From NCBI RefSeq assembly GCF_002288925.2, contig NW_022098062.1, positions 10,257,603-10,321,602 on the forward strand: a DNA stretch of 64,000 nucleotides, written 5' to 3'. Position 1 is the first letter of the stretch. Each line of letters begins with the position of its first letter. Source of the DNA: Delphinapterus leucas. Taxonomy: Eukaryota; Chordata; Mammalia; Artiodactyla; Monodontidae. The notes under the pieces were generated by a model, which was given only the letters and a program-made list of their open reading frames with translations, made no database searches and had not been told where the DNA came from. This document shows positions 52,136-63,392 of the stretch, piece by piece. A program made the position numbers and the translations under genes.

Positions 52136-53064
52136 CATTATAGAACGCAGAGTCTCCCTCCTTAGCACAAGCCTTTTCATTTCTATCAAAAGTCCCAGTT
52201 TCAGGGTAGAGGAGATAGGAGCTCTGAGCTCTGAATCCTGGAGGCCTCTTTCACTGAAGCCTCGGGGAACTGAACACACACCCATAAAAGCTGAGAGAGG
52301 TTCATCATGAAAACCACAGCCAAGCAAGACGGGGAAAGCTTTGTCAGCCCAAACCTACAGGGCGGAACAATGATTTGGGTTCATTTACTCCAGTGGCTCA
52401 TATTAGGGTCTCAGCAGTCCCACCGATAAAGAGGAAGGGGTTGGGGGGACACGTAAAATTTTGAGTGTATCTCACAGCAGCATTTTACAGGACGATGAGT
52501 TAGGAGAGCGAGCCCTGGGGGGCAGGAAAGGATGCTGGATCTCCCAAGGGGCTTCAACCTGATCCCTCCGGGCCAGCACACATGGAAGAAATGAGCCGCA
52601 AGCTGGTCACTGGGACAAAAAAGACTTCTTCGAGTATTAGGCAGAGAATGTCTCTTTTGGGTTTCTTGCTGGGACCAGGGCACATTCAGCAGAGCAGCCT
52701 GGGTAAATGGCAGGGTCTGGGGACCAGCATGTTGTCATTTGCTAGAGGCTCTGCATGAGGCTGCTGTGTACTGTTTCCTCTCTGGGCCTCAGTCTCCCAC
52801 TATGAGAACAAGGGAGAAGACGCCTATTTCTGTCACTGTTGGGAAATGCTGCAAATCCTGATGTCAGGGGTGGGGTTAGCGCGAGGGGCCTGTGGAGAAG
52901 CAAGGACACCAGGAGGACCAGGCAGGCCCCCCACCCCGGATGAGCACAGAGCCTGGCACCTGAGCCGGCGAAAGCCAGTCCTGTCACTCAGCCCACAGCT
53001 GTCCCAGGGGGCCTGTGACCCCAGGACAGCGGCAGGACTGGTGGGACACAAGGAATAACTGTAT
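52136..53064. other. Unique sequence with a possible MIR scrap
   Basis: CCTCTCTGGGCCTCAGTCTC near 52780 resembles a MIR core, otherwise nothing recognised. Confidence 0.4.
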
Positions 53065-53292
53065 GGGTGTGGGAGTCCAGTGCTCCTGGCTGTGAATCCT
53101 GCAGAGGGCACTTAATAGCTCTTTACCCCAGGCCACACAGCCTCTCTGAGCCTCTGTTTCCTCGAATGTGAAATGGGAATAAATTTAAAACCTACCTTCC
53201 GCTTACTGTCAGATTTAAATGGTGTGAAATGTATAAAGCACTCAGCAGAGGGCTTGGCACAAAGTAAAGGCTCAATAAATGGTAGCTGAGAT
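53065..53292 (+). mobile_element. MIR SINE, near full length
   Basis: GAGCCTCTGTTTCCTCGAATG, then TGAAATGGGAATAAATTTAA, TATAAAGCACTCAGCAGAGGG and GGCTCAATAAATGGTAGCTG. A GGA-rich stretch follows (53293-53340). Confidence 0.85.
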
Positions 53293-53414
53293 GATGAGGG
53301 GGATGTTGGTGAGGATGCTGGAGGAGGAGAAGGAGGGCGGCAACTTCATTGTAGCAAAAGGCGATGCAAACACAGCACAGAGAAGCCCTGTGCTCTGGTT
53401 CCCCCTTTGACATT

Positions 53415-53490
53415 CATCGTCACTGTGCTGGGGGCACGTCACTTCATCTCAGACCCTTATTCTTCATCCACAAAACAAGAGTCTACTCTG
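53415..53490 (+). mobile_element. MIR fragment
   Basis: GGGCACGTCACTTCATCTCAG, then CTTATTCTTCATCCACAAAAC. Short; precedes an opposing MIR. Confidence 0.45.
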
Positions 53491-53872
53491 TTGTGAACTT
53501 GTGCGATAAGTGTTATTATTATTTTTATTTTTTATTTTTTTTGCGGTACGCAGGCCTCTCACTGTTGTGGCCTCTCCCGTTGCGGAACACAGGCTCCGGA
53601 CGCGCAGGCTCAGCGGCTATGGCTCACGGGCCCAGCCGCTCTGCGGCATGTGGGATCTTCCCGGACCGGGGCACGAACCCGTGTCCCCTGCATCGGCAGG
53701 CGGACTCTCAACCACTGCGCCACCAGGGAAGCCCAGTGTTATGATTCTTGACTTTCAAATGAGACAAGGAGGCTTCGAGAAGTTAAGAACTAGAAGTAGC
53801 ACAAGGTCACGTATTAGTTAGTGGCTGAGCTGGGATTCAAACCCAAGGGTAAGAGTATCGCCCTGGCCTTCA
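53491..53872 (-). mobile_element. MIR SINE split by CHR SINE
   Basis: Left part GTGCGATAAGTGTTATTATT (to 53520). Right part from 53735: CAAATGAGACAAGGAGGC, CACAAGGTCACGTATTAG, then GCTGGGATTCAAACCCAAGG. The CHR SINE lies between them. Confidence 0.75.
53521..53734 (-). mobile_element. CHR-2-type SINE nested in MIR
   Basis: Body nearly identical to the 9.3-kb copy, with a T/A-interrupted tail at the left. AGTGTTATTATT (53509-53520) and AGTGTTATGATT (53735-53746) form a 12-bp duplication with one change. Confidence 0.93.
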
Positions 53873-54057
53873 GCACAGCACGTATAACATGAGATGATGC
53901 ATGTATACTTTTGTTGATTGTCAATTGTGATATGTGGGTAAGTTGCAATGGTTGTGGGCATCACTTTGAATTGGCAGCTGAGACCTGTGACTTAGTGGGG
54001 CTTAGATGTAGCTGTTGCTCACTCTGAGTGTTGCCAGAACAGAGACGGAAGGCCAGG

Positions 54058-54178
54058 GAGATGGTCTCAGAAAGCCTGGTTCCAGTCCCAGCTGTCACTG
54101 ACTCTGGGACTCTGGACTAGGTCACCTGCAAGGTCCCCTCCCAGTGCTAAGCCTCTGTGATTCTAGGATTCAGTCACT
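54058..54178 (+). mobile_element. MIR3-like SINE fragment
   Basis: CCTGGTTCCAGTCCCAGCTG, GTCACCTGCAAGGTCCCCTC, then CCAGTGCTAAGCCTCTGTGA and TTCTAGGATTC. Confidence 0.6.
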
Positions 54179-55644
54179 GGGGATCAGGTGAAATAGGCAT
54201 TGTTTGCAAAAGAGAGGTTTGGACCTTACCTAAGGACAACTAAGGGAGATGGGAGAAGAAGAAAGGGCCACCAGAAACGTATGTACGCAGCTCAAAAAGA
54301 TCCCTGCGTTCTTTCCCTTTAAGAGAAGCAAAGATCCCTGATTTTTGGATGAGGGCTGTGCGAGCCTGGAAGGGGGAGGGGGCCGAAAAGCCCCCAAGTC
54401 TAGAGATTCAAAGGCACCCCAGCCCTGCGAGATGCAGAAACTCTTAATTGGAGCTGTGCGTGCATCCAGCACCGATCACTCCATGATGTGCCTTTCTGAG
54501 GCAGCACAGAAGGCAGCCCTTCATTAAATCTGACACCAGGGAATTAATTCAACTCACTGCCGTCACTCTGTCTCCATCACCCTTTCCCCTCAACAGCCAT
54601 TGCTCCTTGATCTTCCCCACCTTCATGTCAAAAGTTCTCCTTGAGAAGGGAAGCTTCCCCTGACTGTCACCTGAGCTATGACTATATTGAGGGCCAGGGC
54701 CCAGATCCAGAGGGTATAGCGGGGGCGGATGGGTCGGGGGGCGGATGGATCAGCATACGCACACCTTCCTAGAAAGTAGGTGAAGGAAGGACCGCGGGCC
54801 ATGATGGATCCTCTCCGCTACCGGCAGAAGGAACAAGGGTTTGAAAGCTGATAGCGACAACTCATCGGCTCACCTCCTTTTAGCTATTCTTGAAACAGTG
54901 ACTTTATAATTAAAGTCCATGTGGGAGGAGTCACGTGGAGATGGAGGAGGGAGAAAAAGAGAAGGGGTGGCAGGGAAGCTACCTGGGCCACTCCACCCTG
55001 TCATGGCACTTCCTTGCCCATAGAAAATCACAGGTTCCAAACTGACGCCCCTCCTCTACCTATAGGTACCTTCCCTCCTACCCACTGCGTTCCCCACGGT
55101 CTCCTCCCGACTCCACAGGTGGGTGACCCATGTGAAGAGCTCCCTCATCCCTAGATGAGTCGGGGTGGGACCTAGGGCAGGCAGATCCCCACCACCATCC
55201 GTGGGAACCAGTCACCTCCATTGTAGACAACCTCCTCCTTTTGCCCCAATATGCCATATCAATCGTATCTTTTTCTACTCATGTTGAGAAGTGAAAACAG
55301 TTGGGAAGCACTGCCCTAGGGCTCCAGTCTCCGAGATCTGTCAGTCCAAGGAAACAATGCCTCAAAAGCCTTCCAGTGGCTTCTATTGTAAGTCACTAGA
55401 CAGCACTTGAGTTTAATTCCTCTTTCTCTACGGACCCCCAAATGATTTGTCCAGGGCTAGTAAGGAAAAATGCAACACTCGTAAGACCAGGGAGAGGGAA
55501 TGTAGATTATGTGATGCTAATTTATGACAGAAAAGAGATTTAAGGAAGAACTGCCCTAAAAGGAGGCAGATCCCCCAGGGAAATATTAGCAGCTGGCCTG
55601 GGCTCCTGGTTGAGGCAGGTATAGCCAATGAAATAACACTAGTA
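54179..55644. other. Unique sequence, nothing recognised
   Basis: Nearly 1.5 kb. A direct GGGGGCGGATGG / GGGGGGCGGATGG duplication lies at about 54721-54749. No gene or clear repeat. Confidence 0.45.
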
Positions 55645-55765
55645 AAGTAATAACTCCCATCAGCATCTCCATTGTATAGATGAGGAAGTTCCCAGAGGTA
55701 AGTAATTGCCCAAGGTGAGACCCAGCTGAGACCCAGTCCCAGTCAGTCTCCTGCTTCCTCCGGCT
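55645..55765 (-). mobile_element. MIR fragment
   Basis: CTCCATTGTATAGATGAGGAA, then TAATTGCCCAAGGTGAGACC. The duplicated GACCCAG inside is local. Confidence 0.6.
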
Positions 55766-57044
55766 TGCTCTCTCTCCCCTACATCAAAGCGTCACACCTT
55801 TGGAGGATTCCCACTTGCTCAGGAATGCCAACCAGACAAAGTCTCCTCTTGACTATAATCAAATCGCAGAGTCAAGTCAGAAATGCAAAATGGGCCACGT
55901 TAAAGAGTTCTTGGTTTTGTGTTTTAACCTTCTTAAGAAATTCTGACATTTCCTTTTCATTGAGTCACAAAATCAGATTATAAACTTCTCCCCACCCAGG
56001 GTGGGGTAGGGGGACTCCAAGTGTTGGGGCTGAAACTATCAAAACAAAGGAGCACCTGGCCGCAGACCATCGCCCACCCATCATAAAGATGAGATGTCAC
56101 ACCAGTACCCTTCTCACCGAAACCACAGCCACTGGTGTGTCTGGAGTCTCTGTTACGCCCTGCGGGAAAGGCCCTTTGTCCTGGGGGCAGGAGTGCCCTG
56201 CTCTTTGGTGAAGCATCAGAGGAGGGAAGGAGAAGGAAGCAAGCCCTCACAGGTTTTCTCACTATTAAAGGTATTAACATATGTCAACGTCAACACACTC
56301 CCTGAAATTGTGTGAAAGATCCCAGTGACCCTCTGAATCCTCCCTGTTAGAAGGTTAATTTGGGAAGTTGAAAAGGGAAAAGTGGTTCTGGGCTCCTCTC
56401 AGAGATGGGACTGGCAGCCCAGCACCACAGAAGGAAGACCACTCAACATGGCAGGTGCCCAATGGACCCTTGGGGATGACTTTCTGTGGTCCCTGTCACC
56501 CGGCCACCCAAAAGCTCACAGAAGGTCTGCAAAATACATGCGGGCCTATGTGAGGGTGGGACTTCTGTGAAAATCAGGAAGGAGGTTGAGGCCACATTTG
56601 GTCAGCAGCAGGACAGAGATAAAGCATCCCTGAAACACAGAGCGAAGAACAAGTATTCGGAAGAGTTGGGAAGCAGGAGTCAGGGAGAGCTATGAGACCA
56701 TAAACCTTCCCGAAACTTGCGGACATCTTGGGAAGGACATGGGACTTTCCCGAGGATGTGGAATTAAAATTAGAGGCAACTTTTATAGCTTTTAGGAGGC
56801 AGGGACCATCCTATTCTATAGGATATCTGGGTTATAGAATAATATCCTTATGTTAGAAATGAGGAAGTTGAGAGATTTAGGTAAAGGGCCCAGGACTGCT
56901 GAGAGCCAGGAAGCTCAGAAGCAGCCAGCTCCACGAGGTGGATGATGAGAAAGCAGATCCCAGGCTGCACTGGTGAAAACAGCATGTTCCAACCAAGGAG
57001 GGGGCGAGGGTGTCATGGAACCCTCTGTTCCTACCATCTGTGGT
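55766..57044. other. Unique sequence with a weak MIR scrap
   Basis: ATCCTTATGTTAGAAATGAGG near 56845-56870 may be MIR. The rest shows no repeat or gene. Paired 61-62 codon frames at 56368-56570 overlap in different phases. Confidence 0.4.
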
Positions 57045-57405
57045 GCGGGGCATCCACTCTGAGCCTGGGTTTTGAGAAAGACATTGAGAAACTGGAGTAT
57101 GACCAGAGGTGGCACCCAGGATGAGATGAGATCATACAAGGGCCTGCTGCAGAAACAGGTTGCGTGAGACAGGAGGATGGGACACTGGGAGGGGCGGGGG
57201 GTGCAGGAGAGGATGGTGGCTGTCCTCAGTGTCAGAGGGTGCTACAGAGAAACAAGGAAACTATGTAATTCTGTGGAAGTTTGGGGGTGGGGGTGGGCAG
57301 GGGATTGGGTGAAGACCTAAGGGATGAATTTCAGGAAAGCAGATTTTAGCCCAACATAAGCAGGAACTTCATAAAGGAGGGACTTCCTAAATTAGGAAGA
57401 TCAGC
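57045..57405 (+). mobile_element. L3/CR1-type LINE 3' relic
   Basis: GACATTGAGAAACTGGAGTATG followed by ACCAGAGG, then a decayed middle, CAGGAAAGCAGATTTTAGCCC, and AACATAAGCAGGAACTTC. Order matches the plus CR1/L3 3' region. Confidence 0.5.
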
Positions 57406-57439
57406 AGCTACTTTGCAAGGTACCTACACTTAAATATGG

Positions 57440-57995
57440 CTTTTCAAAACCCCTTCATATTCAATCTCCTCAAAACATACTCGCAGAATGTAGAAAACTA
57501 TAAAAGAAAAAACGGAAATCACTCCTGATCTCACCACCCAGAAAGAACCATAGCAATCACTAATAACTTTGAAGTAGGTCAGGATAGCCATCTATGATAT
57601 ATGTGTGAATGTGTGTGTGTATTTTTTAGCCAATTGGGATCCTACCATATGTATATGATGTAGTTTCCGCTTAACATATTATGATCCTTTTTCAAGTAAT
57701 TGAAAATGTATTAGACTATTTCATTTCTATTATTGCATCATAAATTATTTAATCATTCTCCTATTACTGGATATGTAGGATTTTGTTTCCACTGTTGTAA
57801 ATAACATTGCAGCTAACAGAAATCTTTACTGCCATCTTTGGTCACTTTTTAAGGATAGAGCCCAAAGGACATGGACATTTACGGCTTCAGCTACCTACTA
57901 CCAAACTGCTTCCCAAAAAGGCTGTCCCGGTGTCTCTTTGTATCAGCAAAGCCTGCCCAACTCTTCCCATGCTTGCCAACATCACCTCAAGGTGA
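57440..57995 (-). mobile_element. Old L1 (L1M type) 3' region
   Basis: TCATAAATTATTTAATCATTC, TGTAAATAACATTGCAGCTAA, then CTACCAAACTGCTTCCCAAAA and CATGCTTGCCAACATCACC. Reverse orientation and strongly decayed. Confidence 0.7.
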
Positions 57996-59234
57996 CGCAC
58001 TCATCACCTAACAGGGCGCTCACCCTAAAAAGAGCGCTCATCCGTTTTCAGATGAGACGTGAGACCTCACTTTTCAGGAACACGGCTGTCATCTGCCTGC
58101 TTATGATAAACACGGTACAGACTCTGGCCTGCGCACACACCCTGATACACACGCTAGTGTGTTCTTTGAAAACGCTGGCAATCCTTCCATACCTTGGAGA
58201 GTCTCAACCCAAATCCACCCTGTTGAGGATGACAGCCGCCCTCATCCTATAGCGGGATGCTTCTAGAGGCCTGGGTCTCAGGCCCAGTCAAGGTCACAAA
58301 GGGCATCTATATAATGAGCAGGGGACGGGGTTCCATGGCTTTCAAGGCCCCCTCCAGCCCTGAAAAACCAATTCTACCATCTTCGTGTACCACCTGGGAA
58401 CTTGGGTATGTAAGAGGGTTGGGGAAACAGGGGAAGAGCAGGACAGGGGAAATCAGTGTTTCAGGGCAAATTGGAATAGAACTAGGTGTTCTAGAAGGCA
58501 GCATGTGGTGATCCTTGCCCGCCCGCCCTCCGCCCAGCACACCCTGTGCTCTCCAGGCCGCAGGAGCACCGGGAGATCACTTTTCTCTCTCAGGTTTCCC
58601 TGTTGGCTCTGACCTGGGCTCCCAGCCTCCTCTTGTAATTTGAGCTGGAATTGGGAGTAAACTTCTCAAAGGAGGTAATTATCTGGGCATCTCCCCCCAC
58701 CCCCCAGCACCTGTCCCTATCCAGCTGGCCTCTGACACTGACTGACTGCCCCTCAGGGCAGAAGGACAGGTGGATGGCTGCCAGGATGCTCCTTGGTTCC
58801 CAGCTTCGGAAATCACAGAGCAAAGGGGCCTCGGAGCCCTGTGAGTACTCCCCATACTCTTAATTTTTAGTGGCCTCATGCTGGGTCTTCAGACTCTCAT
58901 TAAACTGGGAAACAGATGACAGTGGGATCCCGAGGCAGATACACCTCTCCTCCTCTTATATTTACACTATTTTCACTGTTGTTATTTAATAGCTGCTGAG
59001 CACCAAGCCTGCCCAAGGTGGCCCTGGCAGAGGCAGCAGAAACTAGGGCATAGCTGAGATACACGCTGTGTACTCGCCCCTCCCCGGCCCCACGACCACA
59101 GACGCCCACCCCCCCGACAATCAGCCCCCAAATCTTACTTTCACCTCCAACCTCCTCTCTCCGCTCTCAGTCCTCCAGCCCTAGAATGTCACAGAGGGAC
59201 CTAGCCTGCAACCTCACCCCTCTCCTGACATTTT
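57996..59234. other. Unique sequence with a MIR3-like scrap
   Basis: TTTCAAGGCCCCCTCCAGCC (58340-58360) is a MIR3/L3-like tail phrase. Otherwise nothing recognised. Confidence 0.4.
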
Positions 59235-59825
59235 GCATATGGTATGGATATGGGTACTTTTCTAATGAAATATAGCATGCCTATAGAAAAAGGAAAAAAA
59301 TAATATGAAAATATCCATGTTTACTTTGACTGTATTTTCTTCTGGTCTGTTTTAGAAGAAACATTAAAAAAAAATAAGACATTCTGAAAACAGTTATATT
59401 GCCCTCCATGAGCCCACTGTCTCCTTCCTCAGACGTAAGCACTACCATAAATATGGTGTTTATCATTCTCTTGCATGTTTTGATACTTTTGCTACATATG
59501 TATGTATCCAGAAACGACACAGGATACTGTTCTGCATGTTTTCAAACTTTATGCAAATGGTACCGTAATGTACGCATCCTTCAGCAATGTGCTTTTTCCA
59601 TTCAACATGTTTCAGTGACATGTCCAGGTTGATTTGTAAAGCTCTGGTTCATGCATTTCCTCTGCAGTATAGTATTTCATTGTAGGAATGTAACAGATTT
59701 AATTTATCCATATTGGTTTCTGTTCTTTTGCTATCACAAACACTGCTGCCATGACAATTCCTGTCTTGCACCTGTGCAAGAGTTTCTTTAAGGATTATAC
59801 CTGCTGGAGCTCTTTTCTTAACATG
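59235..59825 (-). mobile_element. Old L1 (L1M type) 3' region
   Basis: GGAATGTAACAGATTTAATTT followed by ATCCATATTGG, GCTATCACAAACACTGCTGCC, then GAGTTTCTTTAAGGATTATAC. Reverse L1 order; left limit approximate. Confidence 0.7.
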
Positions 59826-59924
59826 TGTGTCTCCCCAGCAGGACACAGACCTGTCACCGTGTCCCCAGTGTCCAGCATGATGGAGGGCACGTGGAGCTCG
59901 GGAGGATTTGTTAAACTGAAGGGG

Positions 59925-60050
59925 TCTATGGATCATCCGTTTCAGCCCTTTCACTTACATATGAGGAAACTGACATCCAGAGAAAGGGCATAAAACCATT
60001 TTGTGAGTCAGCTGGAACAGGAAACCCCAGGCCCCTTCTCCACCTTTCTA
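59925..60050 (-). mobile_element. MIR-like fragment, weak
   Basis: CACTTACATATGAGGAAACTG, then CAGAGAAAGGGCATAAAACC and GGAACAGGAAACCCCAGGCC. Confidence 0.4.
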
Positions 60051-60334
60051 GCCTGATCCTTACCAGGCTCTGGGGGAGCTGGTGACTATTAGACAAATGA
60101 TCCAAAGGAGAGAGGGAAGAGGCAGAGACCAGAATGATGCCCAAAGGGGTCACACCTGGACACCCAGCCTCCAGAGTGGGGTTTCACACCTGGACACGCC
60201 CCCTCCAGATGAGGCCGCCTCAGATCTGCATACCCAGGCCCCAGATTGAAGCCTGCCTTTTCTGTTCTCCCTTCCTCCTCCTAACCCAGTCCAGTGGAAC
60301 AGCCTAGAACAGGAAACCAGGAGACCCAGATGGC

Positions 60335-60580
60335 ATGGTCAAGAGATGAAGCATGGGCTCTGGTGCCTGATGGCTTGGAATGGAGTCCCCGCTCTACTTC
60401 TTACTAGCTGCATGGCCTTAGGTGACTTACCTCACCTCTATGTTCCTCATTTCCTTCATCTTTAAAATGCGGATGGGATGATAATTCTACCTACCTCATC
60501 ATGATATTGGGAGGACTAAACAAGTTAGCTTGTATAACGCAATTTGAATAGTGTCTGGCACGTGGCAGATGCTATGTGGT
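60335..60580 (+). mobile_element. MIR SINE, near full length
   Basis: GGAGTCCCCGCTCTACTTCT, TACTAGCTGCATGGCCTTAGG, TTCATCTTTAAAATGCGG, then GTGTCTGGCACGTGGCAGATG. Abuts the L1 tail. Confidence 0.85.
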
Positions 60581-61252
60581 TTTTTTAAATTGAAGTATAG
60601 TTGATTTACAATATTGTATTAGTTTCAGGTGTACAGAAAAGTGATTCAGTTCTATATCTATACCTATATATAAATATTTTCCATTATAGGTTATTACAAG
60701 ATGCCGAATATTGTTCCCTATGTTATACAGTAGAGCCTTGTTGCTTATCTATTTGACGTTTAGCAGTTTGTGTCTGTTAATCCCATACGCCCAATTTATC
60801 TTCCCTTCAGTAACCTTAAGTTCATTTTCTATGTCTGTGAGTCTATTTCTGTTTTGTTTATAGATTCATTTGTATTATTTTTTAGATTCCACATAAAAAT
60901 GATATCATATTTGTCTTTCTCTGTTGGACTTACTCCATTTAATATGATAATCTCTAGGTCCATCCATGTTGCTGCAAATGGCATTATTTCATTCTTTTTT
61001 TATGGCTGAGTAATTCCATTTTGCGTGTGTGTGTGTGTAATACACACACATTCATCTTAAACCAGTCCTCACTTGATGGGCATTTGGGTTGTTTCCATGT
61101 TTTGGTCAGTGCTGCTATGATCATTGGGGTGCATTTACCTTTTTGAATTAGACTTTTGTCTGGATACACGCACAGGAGTGGGATTGCTGGATCATACGGC
61201 ATCTTTATTTTTAGTTTTTTAAGGAACCTTCATACTGTTCTCCATAGTGGCA
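60581..61252 (-). mobile_element. Cetartiodactyl-type L1 3' end
   Basis: TTAAATTGAAGTATAGTTGATT followed by TACAATATTG, then TTTCAGGTGTACAGAAAAG, GTTATACAGTAGAGCCTTG, CTCTAGGTCCATCCATGTTG and GGGATTGCTGGATCATACGG. Ends abruptly at TTCTCCATAGTGGC, a 5'-truncated younger L1 inserted at the 3' end of a MIR. It contains a (GT)n/(CA)n hairpin. Confidence 0.9.
61030..61050. repeat. Perfect inverted repeat TGTGTGTGTA-A-TACACACACA
   Basis: Ten-bp arms and a one-base centre inside the L1. Likely arose from the (GT)n slippage that L1 copies show here. Confidence 0.9.
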
Positions 61253-61334
61253 AGGCAGGTACTATGTGTTTTATTATTACCTCCCCCTCCCCCAATTCCA
61301 TACAACAAGTCAGTACAGCGTCAATACCCTCTGC

Positions 61335-61475
61335 ACAGCGTGGCTTCCCCTGCCACTCTGACTCTGCTACCCGGCCAGAGAAAGGTACTTCTCTGAGCCT
61401 CAGTTTCCTCATTTGAAAGAAGGGCTGACACCACCTGTCCCAAGAATAAAATGAGATCAAACAACACAAAAGGGC
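61335..61475 (+). mobile_element. MIR SINE fragment
   Basis: TCTCTGAGCCTCAGTTTCCTC, then ATTTGAAAGAAGGGCTGAC and AAAATGAGATCAAACAACAC. Confidence 0.75.
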
Positions 61476-61629
61476 CTTGATGAGGTACACTCCTGAAATA
61501 GACCTGGAATAGTGGTCTCGTGGTTTTATTTGTCTAGCCATCTAACTGCTGGTGGAGCCAAGTATTTTCCCATTCTTCATGGGCCACAGACCGTGAGGAG
61601 GCGGAAAAGATATTCTGTCTTTAGAACAT

Positions 61630-61692
61630 GAGGTCACAGCTGTGGCAGTGCCTGGCACGGTGTCAGTCCAGTGGCTGAATAAATGCTGGCCC
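61630..61692 (+). mobile_element. MIR/L2 3' terminus
   Basis: GTGGCAGTGCCTGGCACGGTG, then GTGGCTGAATAAATGCTGG. Confidence 0.5.
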
Positions 61693-61721
61693 GCAGTGCT
61701 CCCTACTTCTGTTCCGAAGGG

Positions 61722-61865
61722 AAATTAGAGAGGCAGCAGAGTAAGGTCACTGAACCTCTCTGAGCCTCTGTTTGCCCATCTGTAAATGGGGATAACTGTT
61801 TCACACAGAATTGTTACAGGAGTCAAAGTGTCCTGTAAACTCTAAAAGCACAATACAGATCTGCT
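61722..61865 (+). mobile_element. MIR SINE fragment
   Basis: CACTGAACCTCTCTGAGCCTC followed by TGTTTGCCCATCTG, then GGGGATAACTGTTTCACAC. Third MIR-like piece within 550 bp in the same direction. Confidence 0.75.
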
Positions 61866-62169
61866 CACTAATATTATAAAGAGACTGTCGAGCTTGCCTT
61901 AGGTCCCCGTACTGCTTAAACTGCGTGACGCTGCGGGGCCTTTCTTCCCACAGGCCTCCCTGGCAATCCTGCGTTCACCTTGCCAGTGCCCTGACTTATG
62001 GGACAGCCCCCTGGAGAGCAGACAGGAGAAAAAGAGGGAGTGTGGGGTGCAGGACAGAGGTTGCCTGCAGCCCACCGGCCTGAAGGAGGCCCAGGGATCA
62101 TTCTTAGGAAATCCAAGGGTTGACTTGGGTTCCAGGAGGCTGAGCGGGGATGATCGCCATGTTTCTGGG

Positions 62170-62400
62170 AACATCCTTAATCACTGAAGACCAACTCCCA
62201 AAAGTCCTTCCAGAACACTCCTTACTCAAAATCTTCAGTGGCTCCCCACTGCCCTTCAATTACACGTACTCAATGCAGCTTCAACCACACCCCACCCTTA
62301 GATGGATCCCAAGCTGCAGCCAAACCTGGCTTTTCTCCCCCAAGAGCGCAGCCTTTGTTCTCAGTGCTCCCAGATTTCACCCCCGTGGCCTCCTGTAAGC
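62170..62400 (+). mobile_element. L2 LINE fragment
   Basis: CTTACTCAAAATCTTCAGTGG, CTCCCCACTGCCCTTCAATT, then CTGCAGCCAAACCTGGC. Matches the L2 ctcaaaacccttcaatggctccccattg phrase. Confidence 0.65.
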
Positions 62401-62409
62401 AGAACAGGG

Positions 62410-62560
62410 TTTTGCAACCCAGTTGCTCACCAGATGCACCCAGGGGGCTTTCACAAATACAGATGCCTGGGTCTTCCCCCAGGGATCCTTACTTAATTGT
62501 TTGGGGTGGGGTCTGGTCATTGGTGGTTTTTTTTTAAAAGCTCCCCAGGTGGTTCTAAAG
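62410..62560 (+). mobile_element. MER20-like hAT-Charlie element
   Basis: GGGGGCTTTCACAAATACAG, ATGCCTGGGTCTTCCCCCAG, then TTAAAAGCTCCCCAGGTGG and TTCTAAAGTTGTGAGC. The internal inverted halves are recognisable. Confidence 0.7.
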
Positions 62561-63309
62561 TTGTGAGCTGACAGGTCTAGAACAGTCTCCCCTGCAGGAG
62601 CCCCGCCTGCCAAAACAACCATCCTCCAGGACCCATGGGAAATGCCACCTCACACGGTGTCTGCGCTCATCATAGAAGACGGGGCTCCTGCCTCTGAGCC
62701 CCGAGAGGCTGTGTGTTTCCTCATCACACACTGCCTCATGTTGGGATCACCCGTGTCCCAAGTTCATCCTACCTGTCAGACAGCAAGTGCCCTGAAGATA
62801 AGCAGATCATTCCCCACATCCTCCATGCTTCTGTTTACCCTTTTTGAACCGAATTGGCCTCACTAAATAGTGATCCATCCAAAACTGTCCATGAAATTCA
62901 GAACATGTGGGCCACCCACATTCCGACCCAGAAGACGAAGAGGGAACGAGAAGTTGTCCTCTTTGCTCAGGAGAAAAGGCCCAGACCTGAACACTCACCC
63001 AGACACACTTCTGACCTAGATGTTCCCGTGGCTATGCTGTTTCCCATGGACAGAGGGCCAAGGTGTCTGCCCCGGTCTCCACTCCGGGGTGTTTCTGAGG
63101 GTCTAGATTCTAGGTGAATCTCTCACCCCTCTCCACAGGCAAAGAAGGGTGAGGGTGAGTATACATGTTTGTGTCTTCAGTATGTACAAGTTACACCATG
63201 CATGTTATTCATATACATACGCACATATGTATTATAATTAAAATGAGTTTCTTTGGTGTGCGGGAAGAGGAACTTCTCCAAATCCCTTGAGATCCTCAAG
63301 CAAAGACCC
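62561..63309. other. Unique sequence, nothing recognised
   Basis: Ordinary non-repeat DNA. A TA/CA-rich patch at about 63160-63245 (ATGTACAAG..., CATATACATACGCACATATG) is low complexity. Confidence 0.4.
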
Positions 63310-63392
63310 TTGGGAATCACTGTCTAATAACACAGCATCTTGCACACAGGAAGTGCTCAAAAAACATTTGCTAGATTAAATAATGAACTGAA
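63310..63392 (+). mobile_element. L2 3' terminus
   Basis: GCATCTTGCACACAGGAAGTG followed by CTCAAAAAACATTTGC, then TAGATTAAATAATGAAC. Confidence 0.55.

Noticed and set aside
53095..53113. CTCF-like phrase CTGCAGAGGGCAC
   Set aside because: Only about 15 of 19 positions fit and it lies in a MIR. Such phrases arise often in old SINEs.
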